Assembly (NCBI RefSeq): GCF_016888005.1
Contig: NZ_JAFDVE010000024.1
Span: 62,001-126,000, forward strand
Direction of reading: 5' to 3'
Source of the DNA: Phycicoccus sp. CSK15P-2
Lineage (GTDB): Bacteria; Actinomycetota; Actinomycetes; Actinomycetales; Dermatophilaceae
DNA length: 64,000 nucleotides
Shown here: one piece after another, positions 47,775 through 57,748 of the stretch
How the letters are laid out: every line of letters begins with the position of its first letter
How positions within the stretch are numbered: the first letter of the stretch is position 1
Translations under genes and position numbers: made by a program
The notes under the pieces: model-generated
Seen by the model: the letters and a program-made list of their open reading frames with translations, nothing else
The model's database searches: none
Told to the model about the DNA's origin: nothing

Positions 47775-48629
47775 ATGAGGTTCGGAGCCGTCCTGCCGTT
47801 CGTGTCGGAGACGCAGTTCTGCGAGCTCGCCCGGGTCGCCGAGGACGCCGGGTGGGACATGGTGCTCACCTGGGAGGCGGTCTGGGCGCAGGACGCCTGG
47901 GCCACCCTGGCGGCGGCCGCGACGACGACCGAACGCATCCGGCTCGGCACCCTCCTCACCCCGGCGGCGCGCTACAAGCCGTGGGACCTCGCGAGCCGGG
48001 TGGGGTCGGTCGACCGGCTGTCCGGCGGGCGGGTCACGCTCGGGGTCGGGCTCGGCGCGCTGCACGAGAACTGGCTCGCCTTCGAGCCCGACGAGGGGCG
48101 CGCCGTCCGGGCGGCGAAGCTCGACGAAGGGCTGGCCGTGTACGCCGGTCTGCTCGGTGGTCAGCCGTTCGAGTTCCACGGCGAGCACTGGTCGGCGTCG
48201 CCGGTCGAGGTGCTCGTCCCTCCCCCGCCGGTCCAGCGCCCCCACCCGCCGGTGTGGTGCGTCGGGGCGCTCGTCCCGGGCCGCTCCCGGCAGCGGTCGC
48301 TCGAGCGCGCGGCCCGGTGGCAGGGGGTCCTCGCCGCCGTGGCCGGGGGCAGCCTCGACGACCCGGGCAGCCGCCTCACCCCGGGCGGCCTGCGCGAGAT
48401 CGCCGAGCGCATCGGCACTCTCCGCGCGGAGGCCGGGCTGACGATGGACGGCTACGACGTCGTCGTCGAGGGTGACAGCCACGGTGGCGTCGGGGACGTC
48501 CGCCCGCCCGTCGACCCGTGGCGCGAGGCCGGCGCCACGTGGTGGGTCGAGTCGTGGTGGGACCTCCCGGACTCCGACGCGGGCCGGGCCGAGCTCCGTC
48601 GTCGGCTCGAGCTCGGGCCGCCGCGATGA
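47775..48629 (+). CDS. luciferase-like (LLM class) flavin-dependent oxidoreductase
   Basis: 284 aa with the LLM barrel: MRFGAVLPFVSETQFCELAR, AEDAGWDMVLTWEAVWAQDAW, TTERIRLGTLLTPAARYKPW and VDRLSGGRVTLGVGLGALHENW. Members use F420 or FMN; F420 is plausible in an actinobacterium. The substrate is unknown. ATG at 47775 begins the family sequence. Its TGA overlaps the ATG of the GNAT gene (ATGA, 48626-48629). Confidence 0.86.
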   Translation: MRFGAVLPFVSETQFCELARVAEDAGWDMVLTWEAVWAQDAWATLAAAATTTERIRLGTLLTPAARYKPWDLASRVGSVDRLSGGRVTLGVGLGALHENWLAFEPDEGRAVRAAKLDEGLAVYAGLLGGQPFEFHGEHWSASPVEVLVPPPPVQRPHPPVWCVGALVPGRSRQRSLERAARWQGVLAAVAGGSLDDPGSRLTPGGLREIAERIGTLRAEAGLTMDGYDVVVEGDSHGGVGDVRPPVDPWREAGATWWVESWWDLPDSDAGRAELRRRLELGPPR

Positions 48630-49108
48630 CCTCGCCGGCGGTGCGGTCGGCTCGGCGGTCGGACGCCGACCACCTCGTCGCGCTCCGGGTGCTCATGTTC
48701 GAGGCGATGGGGACCGACCCCGCCGCCCTGGCCGACCCGGCGTGGCGGTACGCCGCCCGGGACTGGTTCCTCGACGCCGTCGACGCCTCCGGGGTGCGGG
48801 TCGTCGTCGCGGAGGTCGAGGGTGCCGTCGCCGCCTGCGCGGTGGGTGAGGTGACCGCCCTGGTGCCCGGCCCCTCGACACCGAACGGCTCGGTGGGCCT
48901 GGTCTCGAACGTCGCCACCTACCCGGCGCACCGCGGCAAGGGGCTGGCGGCGGCCTGTACGGACGACCTCATCGCCTGGTTCACCGAGCACACGGACGTC
49001 ACCCGGGTCGACCTCTTCGCCACCGAGGCCGGCGCGCGGATCTACGCGCCGCGTGGGTTCACGACGAGCGCGTTCCCCGCGATGCGCCGGCGCCTGCCGC
49101 GGGGCTGA
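48626..49108 (+). CDS. GNAT-family N-acetyltransferase
   Basis: 160 aa. The acetyl-CoA binding motif is VATYPAHRGKGLAAACTDDL, preceded by GLVSN on beta-4 and followed by LFATEAGARIYAPRGF, which is normal for GNATs. The substrate is unknown. It is translationally coupled to the LLM oxidoreductase and converges on rho across a 17-bp hairpin. Confidence 0.85.
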   Translation: MTSPAVRSARRSDADHLVALRVLMFEAMGTDPAALADPAWRYAARDWFLDAVDASGVRVVVAEVEGAVAACAVGEVTALVPGPSTPNGSVGLVSNVATYPAHRGKGLAAACTDDLIAWFTEHTDVTRVDLFATEAGARIYAPRGFTTSAFPAMRRRLPRG

Positions 49109-49153
49109 GCCCCGAGCCGCGGCCACGGCGCAGAGACCCCCGGCGCCGAAACG

Positions 49154-49192
49154 GGAACATGCCGTGCCACCCGGGGTGGCACGGCATGTTCC
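49154..49192. terminator. 17-bp perfect hairpin between convergent GNAT gene and rho
   Basis: GGAACATGCCGTGCCAC (49154-49170) pairs perfectly with 49176-49192 around the 5-nt loop CCGGG. There is no clear T-run. It lies 45 bp after the GNAT stop and 21 bp from the rho stop, fitting a bidirectional terminator. Confidence 0.7.
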
Positions 49193-49213
49193 GTCGGCTG
49201 TCGAGGGCGGGCG

Positions 49214-51037
49214 TCAGTCCTCGTCCTCGTCGTCGAGCTTGATCGAGCTGGTCTGCTGGACCTGCATGAGGAACTCGTAGTTGTTCTTCGTCTTCTTCAG
49301 ACGGTCGAGGAGCAGCTCGATGCCCTGCTGGCTGTCGAGCGCGGCGAGCACCCGGCGCAGCTTCCACATGATCTTCAGCTCCTCGGGCGCGAGGAGGATC
49401 TCCTCGCGGCGCGTACCCGAGTTGTTGACGTCGACCGCCGGGAAGATGCGGCGGTTCGCGAGCTGCCGGTCGAGCTTGAGCTCCATGTTGCCGGTGCCCT
49501 TGAACTCCTCGAAGATCACCTCGTCCATCCGCGAGCCGGTCTCGACCAGCGCGGTGGCGAGGATGGTCAGCGAGCCGCCGTTCTCGATGTTGCGCGCCGC
49601 ACCGAAGAACTTCTTCGGCGGGTACAGCGCGGCGGAGTCGACACCACCGGAGAGGATGCGCCCGCTCGCCGGGGCGGCGAGGTTGTAGGCGCGGCCGAGC
49701 TTGGTGATCGAGTCGAGGAGCACGACGACGTCGTGGCCCATCTCGACGAGCCGCTTGGCGCGCTCGATCGCGAGCTCGGCGACCGTCGTGTGGTCGTCGG
49801 CCGGGCGGTCGAAGGTCGAGGAGATGACCTCGCCCTTGACGGCCCGCTGCATGTCGGTGACCTCCTCCGGACGCTCGTCGACGAGGACGACCATGAGGTG
49901 GCACTCGGGGTTGTTCGTCGTGATCGCGTTGGCGATCGACTGCATGACCATCGTCTTGCCGGCCTTCGCCGGGGCGACGATGAGGCCGCGCTGGCCCTTG
50001 CCGATCGGGGCGACGAGGTCGATGATCCGCGTCGTCGTGATGCTGCCCTCGGTCTCGAGGCGCAGGCGGTCCTGCGGGTAGAGCGGCGTCAGCTTGCCGA
50101 ACTCGGGCCTGCGCCGGGCGTCGTCGACGGACATGCCGTTGACGGTCTCGAGCTTGGCCAGCGGCGTGTACTTCTGCCGGTTGTTGCGCGAGCCGACGGT
50201 CTGCTGCTGCGGCTCCTCGCCCTCCCGCGCGGCCTTGATGGAGCCGGTGACGGCGTCGCCCTTGCGCAGGCCGTTGCGCTTGACGACCTGCATCGGGACG
50301 TAGATGTCGCTGCTGCCCGGGAGGTAGCCGGTGGTCCGGACGAAGGCGTAGCTGTCGAGGATGTCGAGGATGCCGGCGACGGGGACGAGGACGTCGTCCT
50401 CGTGGACCTGCGGCTCGCCGTCGCTCTGCTGGCCGCCCCCGCCGTCCTGCTGGCCGCGCCGCTTGTCGCGGTTGCGGCCCCGGTTGCGGCGGCGCCGGCC
50501 GCGGCCGCCCCCGCCGTCCTCGTCGTCGTTGCGGTTCTGGTTCTGGTTCTGCTGGCCGCCGCCCTGCTGGTCGTTCCGCTCGTTGCGGTCGCGGCGGTCG
50601 TTGCGCTCCTGGCGGTCGGTGCGGTTGCCGCGGTCGTTCCGCTCACCGCGGTCGCCGCGGTCGTTGCGCTCCTGGCGGTCGGTGGTGTCGGTGCGGTCCT
50701 CGGTCCGGGCCGGCCGGGCGTCGTGCCCGTCGGGCTGCACCGAGGCGCCGTCGTGGGCCTCACGGGCGGTCTCGGCCCGGTCGGTGGCGCGCTCCTGCGG
50801 ACGCTCGGACCGGCTCAGGGCCGGGTCCTGCGCCGCGGGGCTGTGCGCCGCCGGCCCGCTCTCGCCGTTCTGGCGGGCGCGGATCGCGGCGACGAGGTCG
50901 CCCTTGCGCATCTTGGCGGTACCACTGATCCCCATGCTCGAGGCGAGGCCCTGCAGTTCGGCGAGTCGCATCGCGGAGAGTGCTCCGGAGCGGCGCTGGC
51001 CGGCGGGGGCCGCCGTCTCAACGGTGGTGTCTGTCAC
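49214..51037 (-). CDS. rho: transcription termination factor Rho with disordered insertion
   Basis: 607 aa. The N-terminal helical domain (LSAMRLAELQGLASSMGISG, MRKGDLVAAI) is followed by about 160 residues of low-complexity Arg/Asp/Asn/Gly/Gln sequence (QERNDRGDRGERNDRGNRTD), then the RNA-binding CSD (VAGILDILDSYAFVRTTGYL), the P-loop APAKAGKTM, Walker B VVVLLDSITK and Q/R loops (SGGVDSAALYPPKKFF). Such insertions are typical of actinobacterial Rho. The start is a GTG at 51037 with GGAAGGA upstream; a longer frame to 51097 is less likely. Confidence 0.96.
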   Translation of the reverse strand: MTDTTVETAAPAGQRRSGALSAMRLAELQGLASSMGISGTAKMRKGDLVAAIRARQNGESGPAAHSPAAQDPALSRSERPQERATDRAETAREAHDGASVQPDGHDARPARTEDRTDTTDRQERNDRGDRGERNDRGNRTDRQERNDRRDRNERNDQQGGGQQNQNQNRNDDEDGGGGRGRRRRNRGRNRDKRRGQQDGGGGQQSDGEPQVHEDDVLVPVAGILDILDSYAFVRTTGYLPGSSDIYVPMQVVKRNGLRKGDAVTGSIKAAREGEEPQQQTVGSRNNRQKYTPLAKLETVNGMSVDDARRRPEFGKLTPLYPQDRLRLETEGSITTTRIIDLVAPIGKGQRGLIVAPAKAGKTMVMQSIANAITTNNPECHLMVVLVDERPEEVTDMQRAVKGEVISSTFDRPADDHTTVAELAIERAKRLVEMGHDVVVLLDSITKLGRAYNLAAPASGRILSGGVDSAALYPPKKFFGAARNIENGGSLTILATALVETGSRMDEVIFEEFKGTGNMELKLDRQLANRRIFPAVDVNNSGTRREEILLAPEELKIMWKLRRVLAALDSQQGIELLLDRLKKTKNNYEFLMQVQQTSSIKLDDEDED

Positions 51038-51255
51038 GAAGGATCCTTCCCCTCGTTCGTGGACCGGCTCTGAACGCCGGTCTGGTGGAAGAGTCACACG
51101 CCGGGCGCGCAGCCTGGACCGGCTGCGGTCAATGCCCTGGGGCGTGGGAGGCGATTCGCGGCAGGCAACGGGTGAGAAAGCCCGGCATCGGCTGCGAACG
51201 CGTCTTCACAGTACCACCGTGGCGGCCCTGCAACGTCACCCCACGGAATCCCGTC

Positions 51256-52194
51256 TCACGGTCGTGACACGACTGTGACCGACGCGCCGTGCTCCGGGAT
51301 GCCCGGCCGCAGGACCCGCCAGCCGGCCGATGCCACGCCGGGCACGTCCGAGGCGCGGTCCCGGCGGGCGAGGACGAGGACGGAGGGCCCGGCGCCCGAG
51401 ATGGCCGCCGCGTGGCCGGCCGCGCGCAGGGTGTCGACGAGGGCCATCGACTCGGGGTAGGAGGGGCGGCGCGCCTCCTGGTGCAGCCAGTCGCGGGTCG
51501 CCTCGAGCAGGAGGTCGGGGTCGGCGCCGACGGCGTGGGCGAACAGGGCGGCCCGGGCCGAGTTGGCCGCGGCGTCCGCGAGGCGCACCTGCTGCGGCAG
51601 CACCGAGCGGGCCCGGGCGGTGGAGAGCTGGGCGTCGGGCGCGAAGACGACGGGCTCGACCTCGGGGTGGACGGGGAGGTGGACGGTGGTCGTCCCGGAC
51701 TCCTCGGTCCAGGAGAGGGTGACGCCGCCGTGGACGCTCGCCGAGGCGTTGTCCGGGTGGCCCTCCAGCCGGGCGGCCAGGTCGCCCGCGAACCGTCGGT
51801 CGACGTCCTCGCCACCTGCACCGCGGGAGACGTCGTACAGGGCCTGTGCCGCGACGATGCCGGTGACGATCGCGGTGGCGGACGAGCCCATCCCGCGGCC
51901 GTGCGGCACGTCGTTGCGGCAGGTGAGGCGGAGCCCGGCGGGTGCCTCCACGGCGAGCTCGCTCCACGCGCTGCGCATCGCTCGGTGGACGAGGTGGGTC
52001 TCGTCGAGCGGGACCGCCCCGACCCCCTCCCCCTCGACCTCGACGACGAGCCCGGGCCGCTCCGTGACCTCGGCTCGGCACTCGTCCCAGACCCCGAGGG
52101 CGCAGCCGACGGAGTCGAAGCCGGGGCCGAGGTTCGCGCTGCTCGCCGGGACGCGGACGAGTACCGCCGCCCCGGGTCGCAGCACCGCGCTCAC
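51256..52194 (-). CDS. thrB: homoserine kinase
   Basis: 312 aa GHMP kinase phosphorylating homoserine in threonine synthesis. The ATP loop is [32 protein letters not shown] begins the fold and [12 protein letters not shown] is the third motif. The GTG at 52194 overlaps the thrC stop (GTGA, 52191-52194), so thrB is coupled to thrC. It is the last gene of the hom-thrC-thrB unit; 218 bp separate it from rho. Confidence 0.96.
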   Translation of the reverse strand: MSAVLRPGAAVLVRVPASSANLGPGFDSVGCALGVWDECRAEVTERPGLVVEVEGEGVGAVPLDETHLVHRAMRSAWSELAVEAPAGLRLTCRNDVPHGRGMGSSATAIVTGIVAAQALYDVSRGAGGEDVDRRFAGDLAARLEGHPDNASASVHGGVTLSWTEESGTTTVHLPVHPEVEPVVFAPDAQLSTARARSVLPQQVRLADAAANSARAALFAHAVGADPDLLLEATRDWLHQEARRPSYPESMALVDTLRAAGHAAAISGAGPSVLVLARRDRASDVPGVASAGWRVLRPGIPEHGASVTVVSRP

Positions 52195-53297
52195 CCCTCG
52201 AGCCCGAGCGCCGCCGCGACCGAGTAGGCGTCGACCGGCACCCGGACCGGCTCGACGTCGGCGCCGTCGGCGGTGCGCAGCGCCCACTGGGGGTCCTTGA
52301 GGCCGTGGCCGGTGACCGTGCACACCACGGTCGCACCCTGCGGGACGCGCCCCGCCCGGTGCATCTTCACGAGACCGGCGATGCTGGCGGCCGAGCCGGG
52401 CTCGACGAACACGCCCTCGGTGGAGGACAGCAGCCGGTGCGCCTCGAGGATCTCGTCGTCCGTCACGGAGTCGACGACCCCGCCGGACTCGTCGCGCGCG
52501 GCCTCGGCCTGCCGCCAGGAGGCGGGGTTGCCGATCCGGATGGCGGTCGCGACCGTCTCGGGCTCGTCGACGGGGTGGCCGAGCACGATGGGTGCGGCGC
52601 CGGCCGCCTGGAAGCCCCACATCTGCGGGCAGCGGGTGGCGGCGGGCTCGAGCACCTGCCCGTCGACCCCCGGTGTGGGTGACGCGTACTCGCGGTAGCC
52701 CTTCCAGTAGGCCGTGATGTTGCCGGCGTTGCCGACGGGCAGCACGTGGATGTCGGGGGCGTCACCGAGGGCGTCGACGACCTCGAAGGCCGCGGTCTTC
52801 TGCCCCTCGATCCGCGCGGGGTTGACCGAGTTGACGAGCTCGACGGGGTAGGCCTCGGCGAGCTTGCGCGCCACGGTGAGGCAGTCGTCAAAGTTGCCCT
52901 CGACCTGGATGAGCGTGGCGCCGTGGGCGATGGCCTGGCTGAGCTTGCCCATCGCGATCTTGCCGTCGGGGACGAGCACGGCGCAGGTCATCCCCGCCTT
53001 GACGGCATAGGCCGCGGCACTGGCGCTCGTGTTGCCGGTGCTCGCGCAGATGACGGCTTTGGCGCCGTTGCCCTTGGCGACCGAGATCGCCGCCGTCATC
53101 CCGCGGTCCTTGAAGGACGCCGTGGGGTTGAGCCCCTCGTACTTGACGAGGACGTTCGCCCCGGTGAGCTCGGACAGCCGCTCGGCGGGGATGAGCGGGG
53201 TGCCGCCCTCCAGGAGCGTCACGACCGGGGCGCCGGCGAGGGCGGGCAGCCGCTCCGCGTACTCGCGCAGGACGCCGCGCCACTGGTGTGCGGCCAC
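52191..53297 (-). CDS. thrC: threonine synthase
   Basis: 368 aa PLP enzyme converting O-phosphohomoserine to threonine. The PLP lysine is Lys63 in [11 protein letters not shown]; the phosphate loop is [10 protein letters not shown]. The length corresponds to the short bacterial class. The start is a GTG at 53297, one base after the hom stop. Its own stop overlaps the thrB start. Confidence 0.97.
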   Translation of the reverse strand: MAAHQWRGVLREYAERLPALAGAPVVTLLEGGTPLIPAERLSELTGANVLVKYEGLNPTASFKDRGMTAAISVAKGNGAKAVICASTGNTSASAAAYAVKAGMTCAVLVPDGKIAMGKLSQAIAHGATLIQVEGNFDDCLTVARKLAEAYPVELVNSVNPARIEGQKTAAFEVVDALGDAPDIHVLPVGNAGNITAYWKGYREYASPTPGVDGQVLEPAATRCPQMWGFQAAGAAPIVLGHPVDEPETVATAIRIGNPASWRQAEAARDESGGVVDSVTDDEILEAHRLLSSTEGVFVEPGSAASIAGLVKMHRAGRVPQGATVVCTVTGHGLKDPQWALRTADGADVEPVRVPVDAYSVAAALGLEG

Positions 53298-53298
53298 G

Positions 53299-54612
53299 TC
53301 AGGCTCCTTCCACGCGCAGGACGGAGGCGACGTCGTCGACCGCGTCGAGCGCGGCCAGGGCGCGGACCGTCTCGGAGAGCGCGGCGTCGGTGGCCCGGTG
53401 GGTGACGACGATGAGGCGTGCGCTGCCGTCGTCGTCCGGGTCGACCTGCTGGCTCACCGTCTCGATGGAGACGTCGTGCTCGGCGAACACGGCGGCGACC
53501 TGCGCGAGCACGCCCGGCCGGTCCGCGACGTCGAGGCTGATGTGGTAGCGGGTCACGGCGCGGCCGAGGTCGACGACGGGCAGGTCGGCGTAGGCGGACT
53601 CCCCCGGGCCCCGCCCGCCGGCCACCCGGTGGCGCGCGACGGCGACGACGTCGCCGAGGACGGCCGACGCGGTGGGGTCTCCACCGGCGCCGCGGCCGTA
53701 GAACATGAGCTCGCCGGCGGCCTCGGCCTCGACGAACACGGCGTTGAACGCGTCGCGGACGCTGGCGAGCGGGTGCGTCCTCGGCACCATCGCGGGGTGC
53801 ACCCGCACGCTCACGGCGTCGGCACCGTCGACGGTGACCCGCTCGCAGATGGCGAGCAGCTTGACGACGCAGTCGTTCTCGCGGGCCGCGCTGATGTCGG
53901 CCGCGGTGACCTCGGTAATGCCCTCGCGGTGGACGTCGGCCGCGGACACCCGGGTGTGGAAGGCCATGCTCGCGAGGATGGCCGCCTTGGCCGCGGCGTC
54001 GAAGCCCTCGACGTCGGCGGTGGGGTCGGCCTCGGCGTACCCGAGCGCCTGGGCCTCCTCGACGGTCTCGGAGAAGCCCGCGCCGGTGGCGTCCATCTTG
54101 TCGAGGACGAAGTTGGTCGTGCCGTTGACGATGCCCATGACCTTGCGGACGTGGTCGCCGGCGAGGGACTCCTGGATGGGCCGCAGGATCGGGATGGCTC
54201 CGGCGACCGCGGCCTCGTAGGAGAAGTCGACGCCGTGCCGCGCCGCGGCCTCGAAGAGGGTGGGGCCGTCCTCGGCGACGAGCGCCTTGTTGGCCGAGAC
54301 GACCGCCGCGCCGTGCTCCATGGCCCGCAGGATGAGGCCGCGCACGGGGTCGATCCCGCCGACGACCTCGATGACGATGTCGGCGCGGGTGACGAGGCCC
54401 TCGGCGTCGGCGGTGAACAGCGCGGGGTCGACGGGGACGTCCGGCCGGGGGCGCTGCGGGCGCCGGACGGCGATGCCGACGAGCTCGAGGCGGGTGCCGG
54501 CCCGGGCGGCGAGGTCGTCGGCCTGCTCGACGAGCATCCGTGCCACGGACGAGCCGACGACGCCGCACCCGAGCAGGGCGACGCGCAGGGGGGCACCGGC
54601 TTCGTGGGCCAT
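53299..54612 (-). CDS. hom: homoserine dehydrogenase
   Basis: 437 aa. The NAD(P) loop is [15 protein letters not shown], the catalytic segment is [15 protein letters not shown], and a C-terminal ACT domain ([20 protein letters not shown]) should give feedback inhibition by threonine. It reduces aspartate semialdehyde to homoserine. The ATG at 54612 has GAGGAG upstream. It starts 28 bp after lysA. Confidence 0.97.
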   Translation of the reverse strand: MAHEAGAPLRVALLGCGVVGSSVARMLVEQADDLAARAGTRLELVGIAVRRPQRPRPDVPVDPALFTADAEGLVTRADIVIEVVGGIDPVRGLILRAMEHGAAVVSANKALVAEDGPTLFEAAARHGVDFSYEAAVAGAIPILRPIQESLAGDHVRKVMGIVNGTTNFVLDKMDATGAGFSETVEEAQALGYAEADPTADVEGFDAAAKAAILASMAFHTRVSAADVHREGITEVTAADISAARENDCVVKLLAICERVTVDGADAVSVRVHPAMVPRTHPLASVRDAFNAVFVEAEAAGELMFYGRGAGGDPTASAVLGDVVAVARHRVAGGRGPGESAYADLPVVDLGRAVTRYHISLDVADRPGVLAQVAAVFAEHDVSIETVSQQVDPDDDGSARLIVVTHRATDAALSETVRALAALDAVDDVASVLRVEGA

Positions 54613-54640
54613 CGGGGGTGGTTCTCCTCGGTTGTCGGGC

Positions 54641-56080
54641 TCAGGCGTCCGCCACGTCGAGGGCGAGCAGGTCGTCGATCGTCTCACGGCGGACGACGAC
54701 GCGGCTCTCGCCCTCGCGCACGGCGACGACCGGCGGCCGGGGGGTGTGGTTGTACTGGCTGGACAGGCTGCGGCAGTACGCGCCGGTGCCGGGGACGGCG
54801 ATGAGGTCGCCGGGGCCGACGTCGCCGGGGAGGTACTCGTCGAGGACGACGATGTCGCCGCTCTCGCAGTGCCGGCCGACGACGCGGGCGAGCACCGGCT
54901 CGGCGTCCGAGGTGCGGTTGGCCAGGGTGCACGAGTAGTCGGCCTCGTAGAGCGCGGGCCGGACGTTGTCGCTCATCCCGCCGTCGACCGAGACGTAGGT
55001 GCGGGAGTGGCTGCCGCCGAGACCGACCCGCTTGACGGTGCCGACCTCGTACAGCGTGAAGGTGCTGGGTCCGACGATGGCGCGGCCGGGCTCGATCGAG
55101 ATGCGCGGCGCCGAGGTGAGGTCGCCGTTGCCGAGCGCCTTGAGCTCGCGGCCGACGATGTCGGCCATCGCGTCGGCGAGGACGTCGACGGGCAACGGGG
55201 TGTGCTGGGAGGTATAGGCGATGCCGTACCCGCCGCCGAGGTCCATCTCCGGCATCGAGACCCCTCGCTCGGCCTCGACCTGGGCGTGCAGGCCGACGAG
55301 CCGGCGCACCGCGGCCTCGAAGCCGCCGGTGTCGAAGATCTGGCTGCCGATGTGGCTGTGCAGCCCGAGGAGCTCGACGGTGTCCGGGTGCTCGAGGAGG
55401 CTGCGCACGGCCTCCATCGCCTGCCCGCCGGCGAGGCTGAAGCCGAACTTCTGGTCCTCGTGGCCGGTGGCGATGAACTCGTGGGTGTGGGCCTCGACGC
55501 CCACGGTGACGCGCACCATGACCGGTGCCCGGACGCCGAGCTCGGCGGCGAGGGCGACGACGCGGTCGATCTCGTGGAAGGAGTCGACGACGATGCGGCC
55601 GACGCCGTACTCCAGCGCGTCGCGCAGCTCGTCGACGGTCTTGTTGTTGCCGTGGAACGCGATGCGCTCGGCCGGGAAGCCGGCACGCCGGGCGACGGCG
55701 AGCTCGCCGCCGGTGCAGACGTCGAGCCCCAGCCCCTCCTCGGCGACCCATCGGGCCACCGTGGTGCACAGGAAGGCCTTCCCGGCGTAGTAGACGTCGG
55801 CGCCGCCGAGGCCGGCGAACGCAGCCCCGAAGCCGTCCCGGAACCCGGCCGCCCGGGCGCGGAAGTCCTCCTCGTCGAGGATGTACGCCGCCGTGCCGTG
55901 CCGCTCCGCGAGGGTGACGACGTCGATGCCGCCGACGGCGAGCCGTCCCTCGTCGTCGCGGCCGACGGTGCGCGCCCAGAGCTGCGGGAGCAGCTCCATG
56001 ACGTCGGAGGGGTGCGGCAGGTAGAGCGGTGGGCCTCCATAGCCCTCGGCGTGCAGGGCACCGGCCTCGTGCGAACGCAT
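54641..56080 (-). CDS. lysA: diaminopimelate decarboxylase
   Basis: 479 aa PLP enzyme making lysine from meso-DAP, the last step of the pathway. The PLP lysine is Lys101 in VYYAGKAFL; LHSHIGSQIF, the active-site Cys motif RHCESGD and VDGGMSDN match the family. Its N-terminal extension (about 45 aa, HPSDVMELLPQLWA) is standard in actinobacteria. It starts 11 bp after argS in the conserved argS-lysA-hom-thrC-thrB order. Confidence 0.97.
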   Translation of the reverse strand: MRSHEAGALHAEGYGGPPLYLPHPSDVMELLPQLWARTVGRDDEGRLAVGGIDVVTLAERHGTAAYILDEEDFRARAAGFRDGFGAAFAGLGGADVYYAGKAFLCTTVARWVAEEGLGLDVCTGGELAVARRAGFPAERIAFHGNNKTVDELRDALEYGVGRIVVDSFHEIDRVVALAAELGVRAPVMVRVTVGVEAHTHEFIATGHEDQKFGFSLAGGQAMEAVRSLLEHPDTVELLGLHSHIGSQIFDTGGFEAAVRRLVGLHAQVEAERGVSMPEMDLGGGYGIAYTSQHTPLPVDVLADAMADIVGRELKALGNGDLTSAPRISIEPGRAIVGPSTFTLYEVGTVKRVGLGGSHSRTYVSVDGGMSDNVRPALYEADYSCTLANRTSDAEPVLARVVGRHCESGDIVVLDEYLPGDVGPGDLIAVPGTGAYCRSLSSQYNHTPRPPVVAVREGESRVVVRRETIDDLLALDVADA

Positions 56081-56091
56081 GGGTCAGGGCC

Positions 56092-57738
56092 TCACATCCG
56101 CTCGGGCGCCGAGACGCCGAGCAGGTCGAGGCCATTGGCGAGCACCTGGCGGGTGGCGTCGCCCAGCCACAGCCGGGTGCGGTGGAGGTCGGTGACCTCC
56201 TCGTCGGCGTTCTGCGGGCGGACCCGGCAGGTGTCGTACCACTTGTGGAACCGGGCGGCGAGCTCTTCGAGGTAGCGCGCGACCCGGTGCGGCTCGCGCA
56301 GGTGCGCGGCCTGCGCGACGACGCGCGGGAAGTCGCCGAGCACCGCCAGGAGCGCGGCCTCGGTGGGGTCGGTGAGCAGCGCGGCGTCGAAGCCGTCGGC
56401 GCGGCGCACCCCGTCCTCGGCGGCCAGGCGCGCGACGTTCGCGGTGCGCGCGTGCGCGTACTGGACGTAGAACACGGGGTTGTCGTTGGACTGCTTGCGC
56501 AGGTCCTCGCCGTCGAGGCTGAGCGGGCTGTCGGCCGGGTAGCGCGCGAGCGAGTAGCGGATGGCGTCGGTGCCGATCCACGAGATGAGGTCGCGCAGCT
56601 CGACGATGTTGCCGGCGCGCTTGGACAGCTTGGCGCCGTCGAGGTTCACGAGCTGGCCGATCCGCACCTCGATGTTGTGCTCGGGGTCGTCTCCCGCGCA
56701 CGCGGCGATGGCCTTGAGCCGGCCCACGTAGCCGTGGTGGTCGGCGCCGAGGAGGTAGATCTTCTCGGCGAAACCGCGGTCCTTCTTGCTCAGGTAGTAG
56801 GCGGCGTCGGCGGCGAAGTACGTGGGCTCGCCGTCGGCCCGGATGAGCACGCGGTCCTTGTCGTCGCCGAAGTCGGTGGTCCGCAGCCAGACGGCGCCGT
56901 CGTGGTCGAGGACGTGGCCCTGCTCGCGGAGCCGGGCGACGGCCTGCTCGACCGCGCCGTCGTCGTGCAGGCCCTTCTCGGAGAACCAGACGTCGAAGTG
57001 CACGCCGAAGTCGGCGAGGGTGTCCTGGATGTCCTTCAGCTGGGCCGCGTAGGCGGACCGCTGGGCCTCGGGCAGCGCCTCGGCGTCGGGCAGCGTCGGG
57101 AGGTCCGGACGCTCCGCGACGGCTGTCGCGGCGAGGTCGGCGATGTAGGCGCCCGGGTAGCCGCCCTCGGGGGTGGGCTCGTCGCGGGCCGCGGCGAGGA
57201 CGGAGCGGGCGAGCTTGTCCATCTGGCTGCCGGCGTCGTTGATGTAGTACTCGGTGGTCACGTCGGCCCCGGAGGCGCGCAGCAGCCGGGCCATCGCGTC
57301 GCCGAGCGCGGCCCACCGGGTGTGGCCGATGTGCAGGGGGCCGGTGGGGTTGGCGGAGATGAACTCGACGTTGACGACGTGCCCGGCCGCGGAGTCGTTG
57401 CGGCCGTACTCGGGGCCGGCCTCGACGATGGTGCGGGCGAGCTCGCCCGCGGACGCGGCATCGAGGGTGATGTTGAGGAATCCCGGCCCGGCGACCTCGA
57501 CGGCCTTGATGCCGGAGGCCTCCGCGAGGCGCCCGGCGAGGGTGCGGGCGACGTCGCGCGGGGGCATCCCCGCGGGCTTGGCGAGCTGCAGGGCGATGTT
57601 GGTGGACCAGTCCCCGTGGTCCCGGTTCTTCGGACGCTCCACGCGGACCTCGCCCGGCACGGTGACGGCGAGGTCACCGGAGTCGACGGCGGACTGCAGG
57701 GCACCGCGGATGGCGGTGGAGAGCTCTTCGGGGGTCAC
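56092..57738 (-). CDS. argS: arginyl-tRNA synthetase
   Basis: 548 aa class I synthetase. The HIGH motif is GPLHIGHTRWAALGDAMAR and the KMSKS equivalent is AKLSKRAG. The N-terminal Add-1 domain (ELSTAIRGALQSAVDSGDLA) and the C-terminal anticodon domain are complete. The start is a GTG at 57738, 10 bp after the response regulator. A tRNA-Arg gene lies about 500 bp away in divergent orientation. Confidence 0.97.
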   Translation of the reverse strand: MTPEELSTAIRGALQSAVDSGDLAVTVPGEVRVERPKNRDHGDWSTNIALQLAKPAGMPPRDVARTLAGRLAEASGIKAVEVAGPGFLNITLDAASAGELARTIVEAGPEYGRNDSAAGHVVNVEFISANPTGPLHIGHTRWAALGDAMARLLRASGADVTTEYYINDAGSQMDKLARSVLAAARDEPTPEGGYPGAYIADLAATAVAERPDLPTLPDAEALPEAQRSAYAAQLKDIQDTLADFGVHFDVWFSEKGLHDDGAVEQAVARLREQGHVLDHDGAVWLRTTDFGDDKDRVLIRADGEPTYFAADAAYYLSKKDRGFAEKIYLLGADHHGYVGRLKAIAACAGDDPEHNIEVRIGQLVNLDGAKLSKRAGNIVELRDLISWIGTDAIRYSLARYPADSPLSLDGEDLRKQSNDNPVFYVQYAHARTANVARLAAEDGVRRADGFDAALLTDPTEAALLAVLGDFPRVVAQAAHLREPHRVARYLEELAARFHKWYDTCRVRPQNADEEVTDLHRTRLWLGDATRQVLANGLDLLGVSAPERM

Positions 57739-57748
57739 CCGGACAAGT

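Noticed and set aside
51038-51255. Promoter with TACTGT at 51208-51213 ahead of rho
   Set aside because: A -10-like hexamer is present on the minus strand, but no -35 at proper spacing was found; too weak to list.
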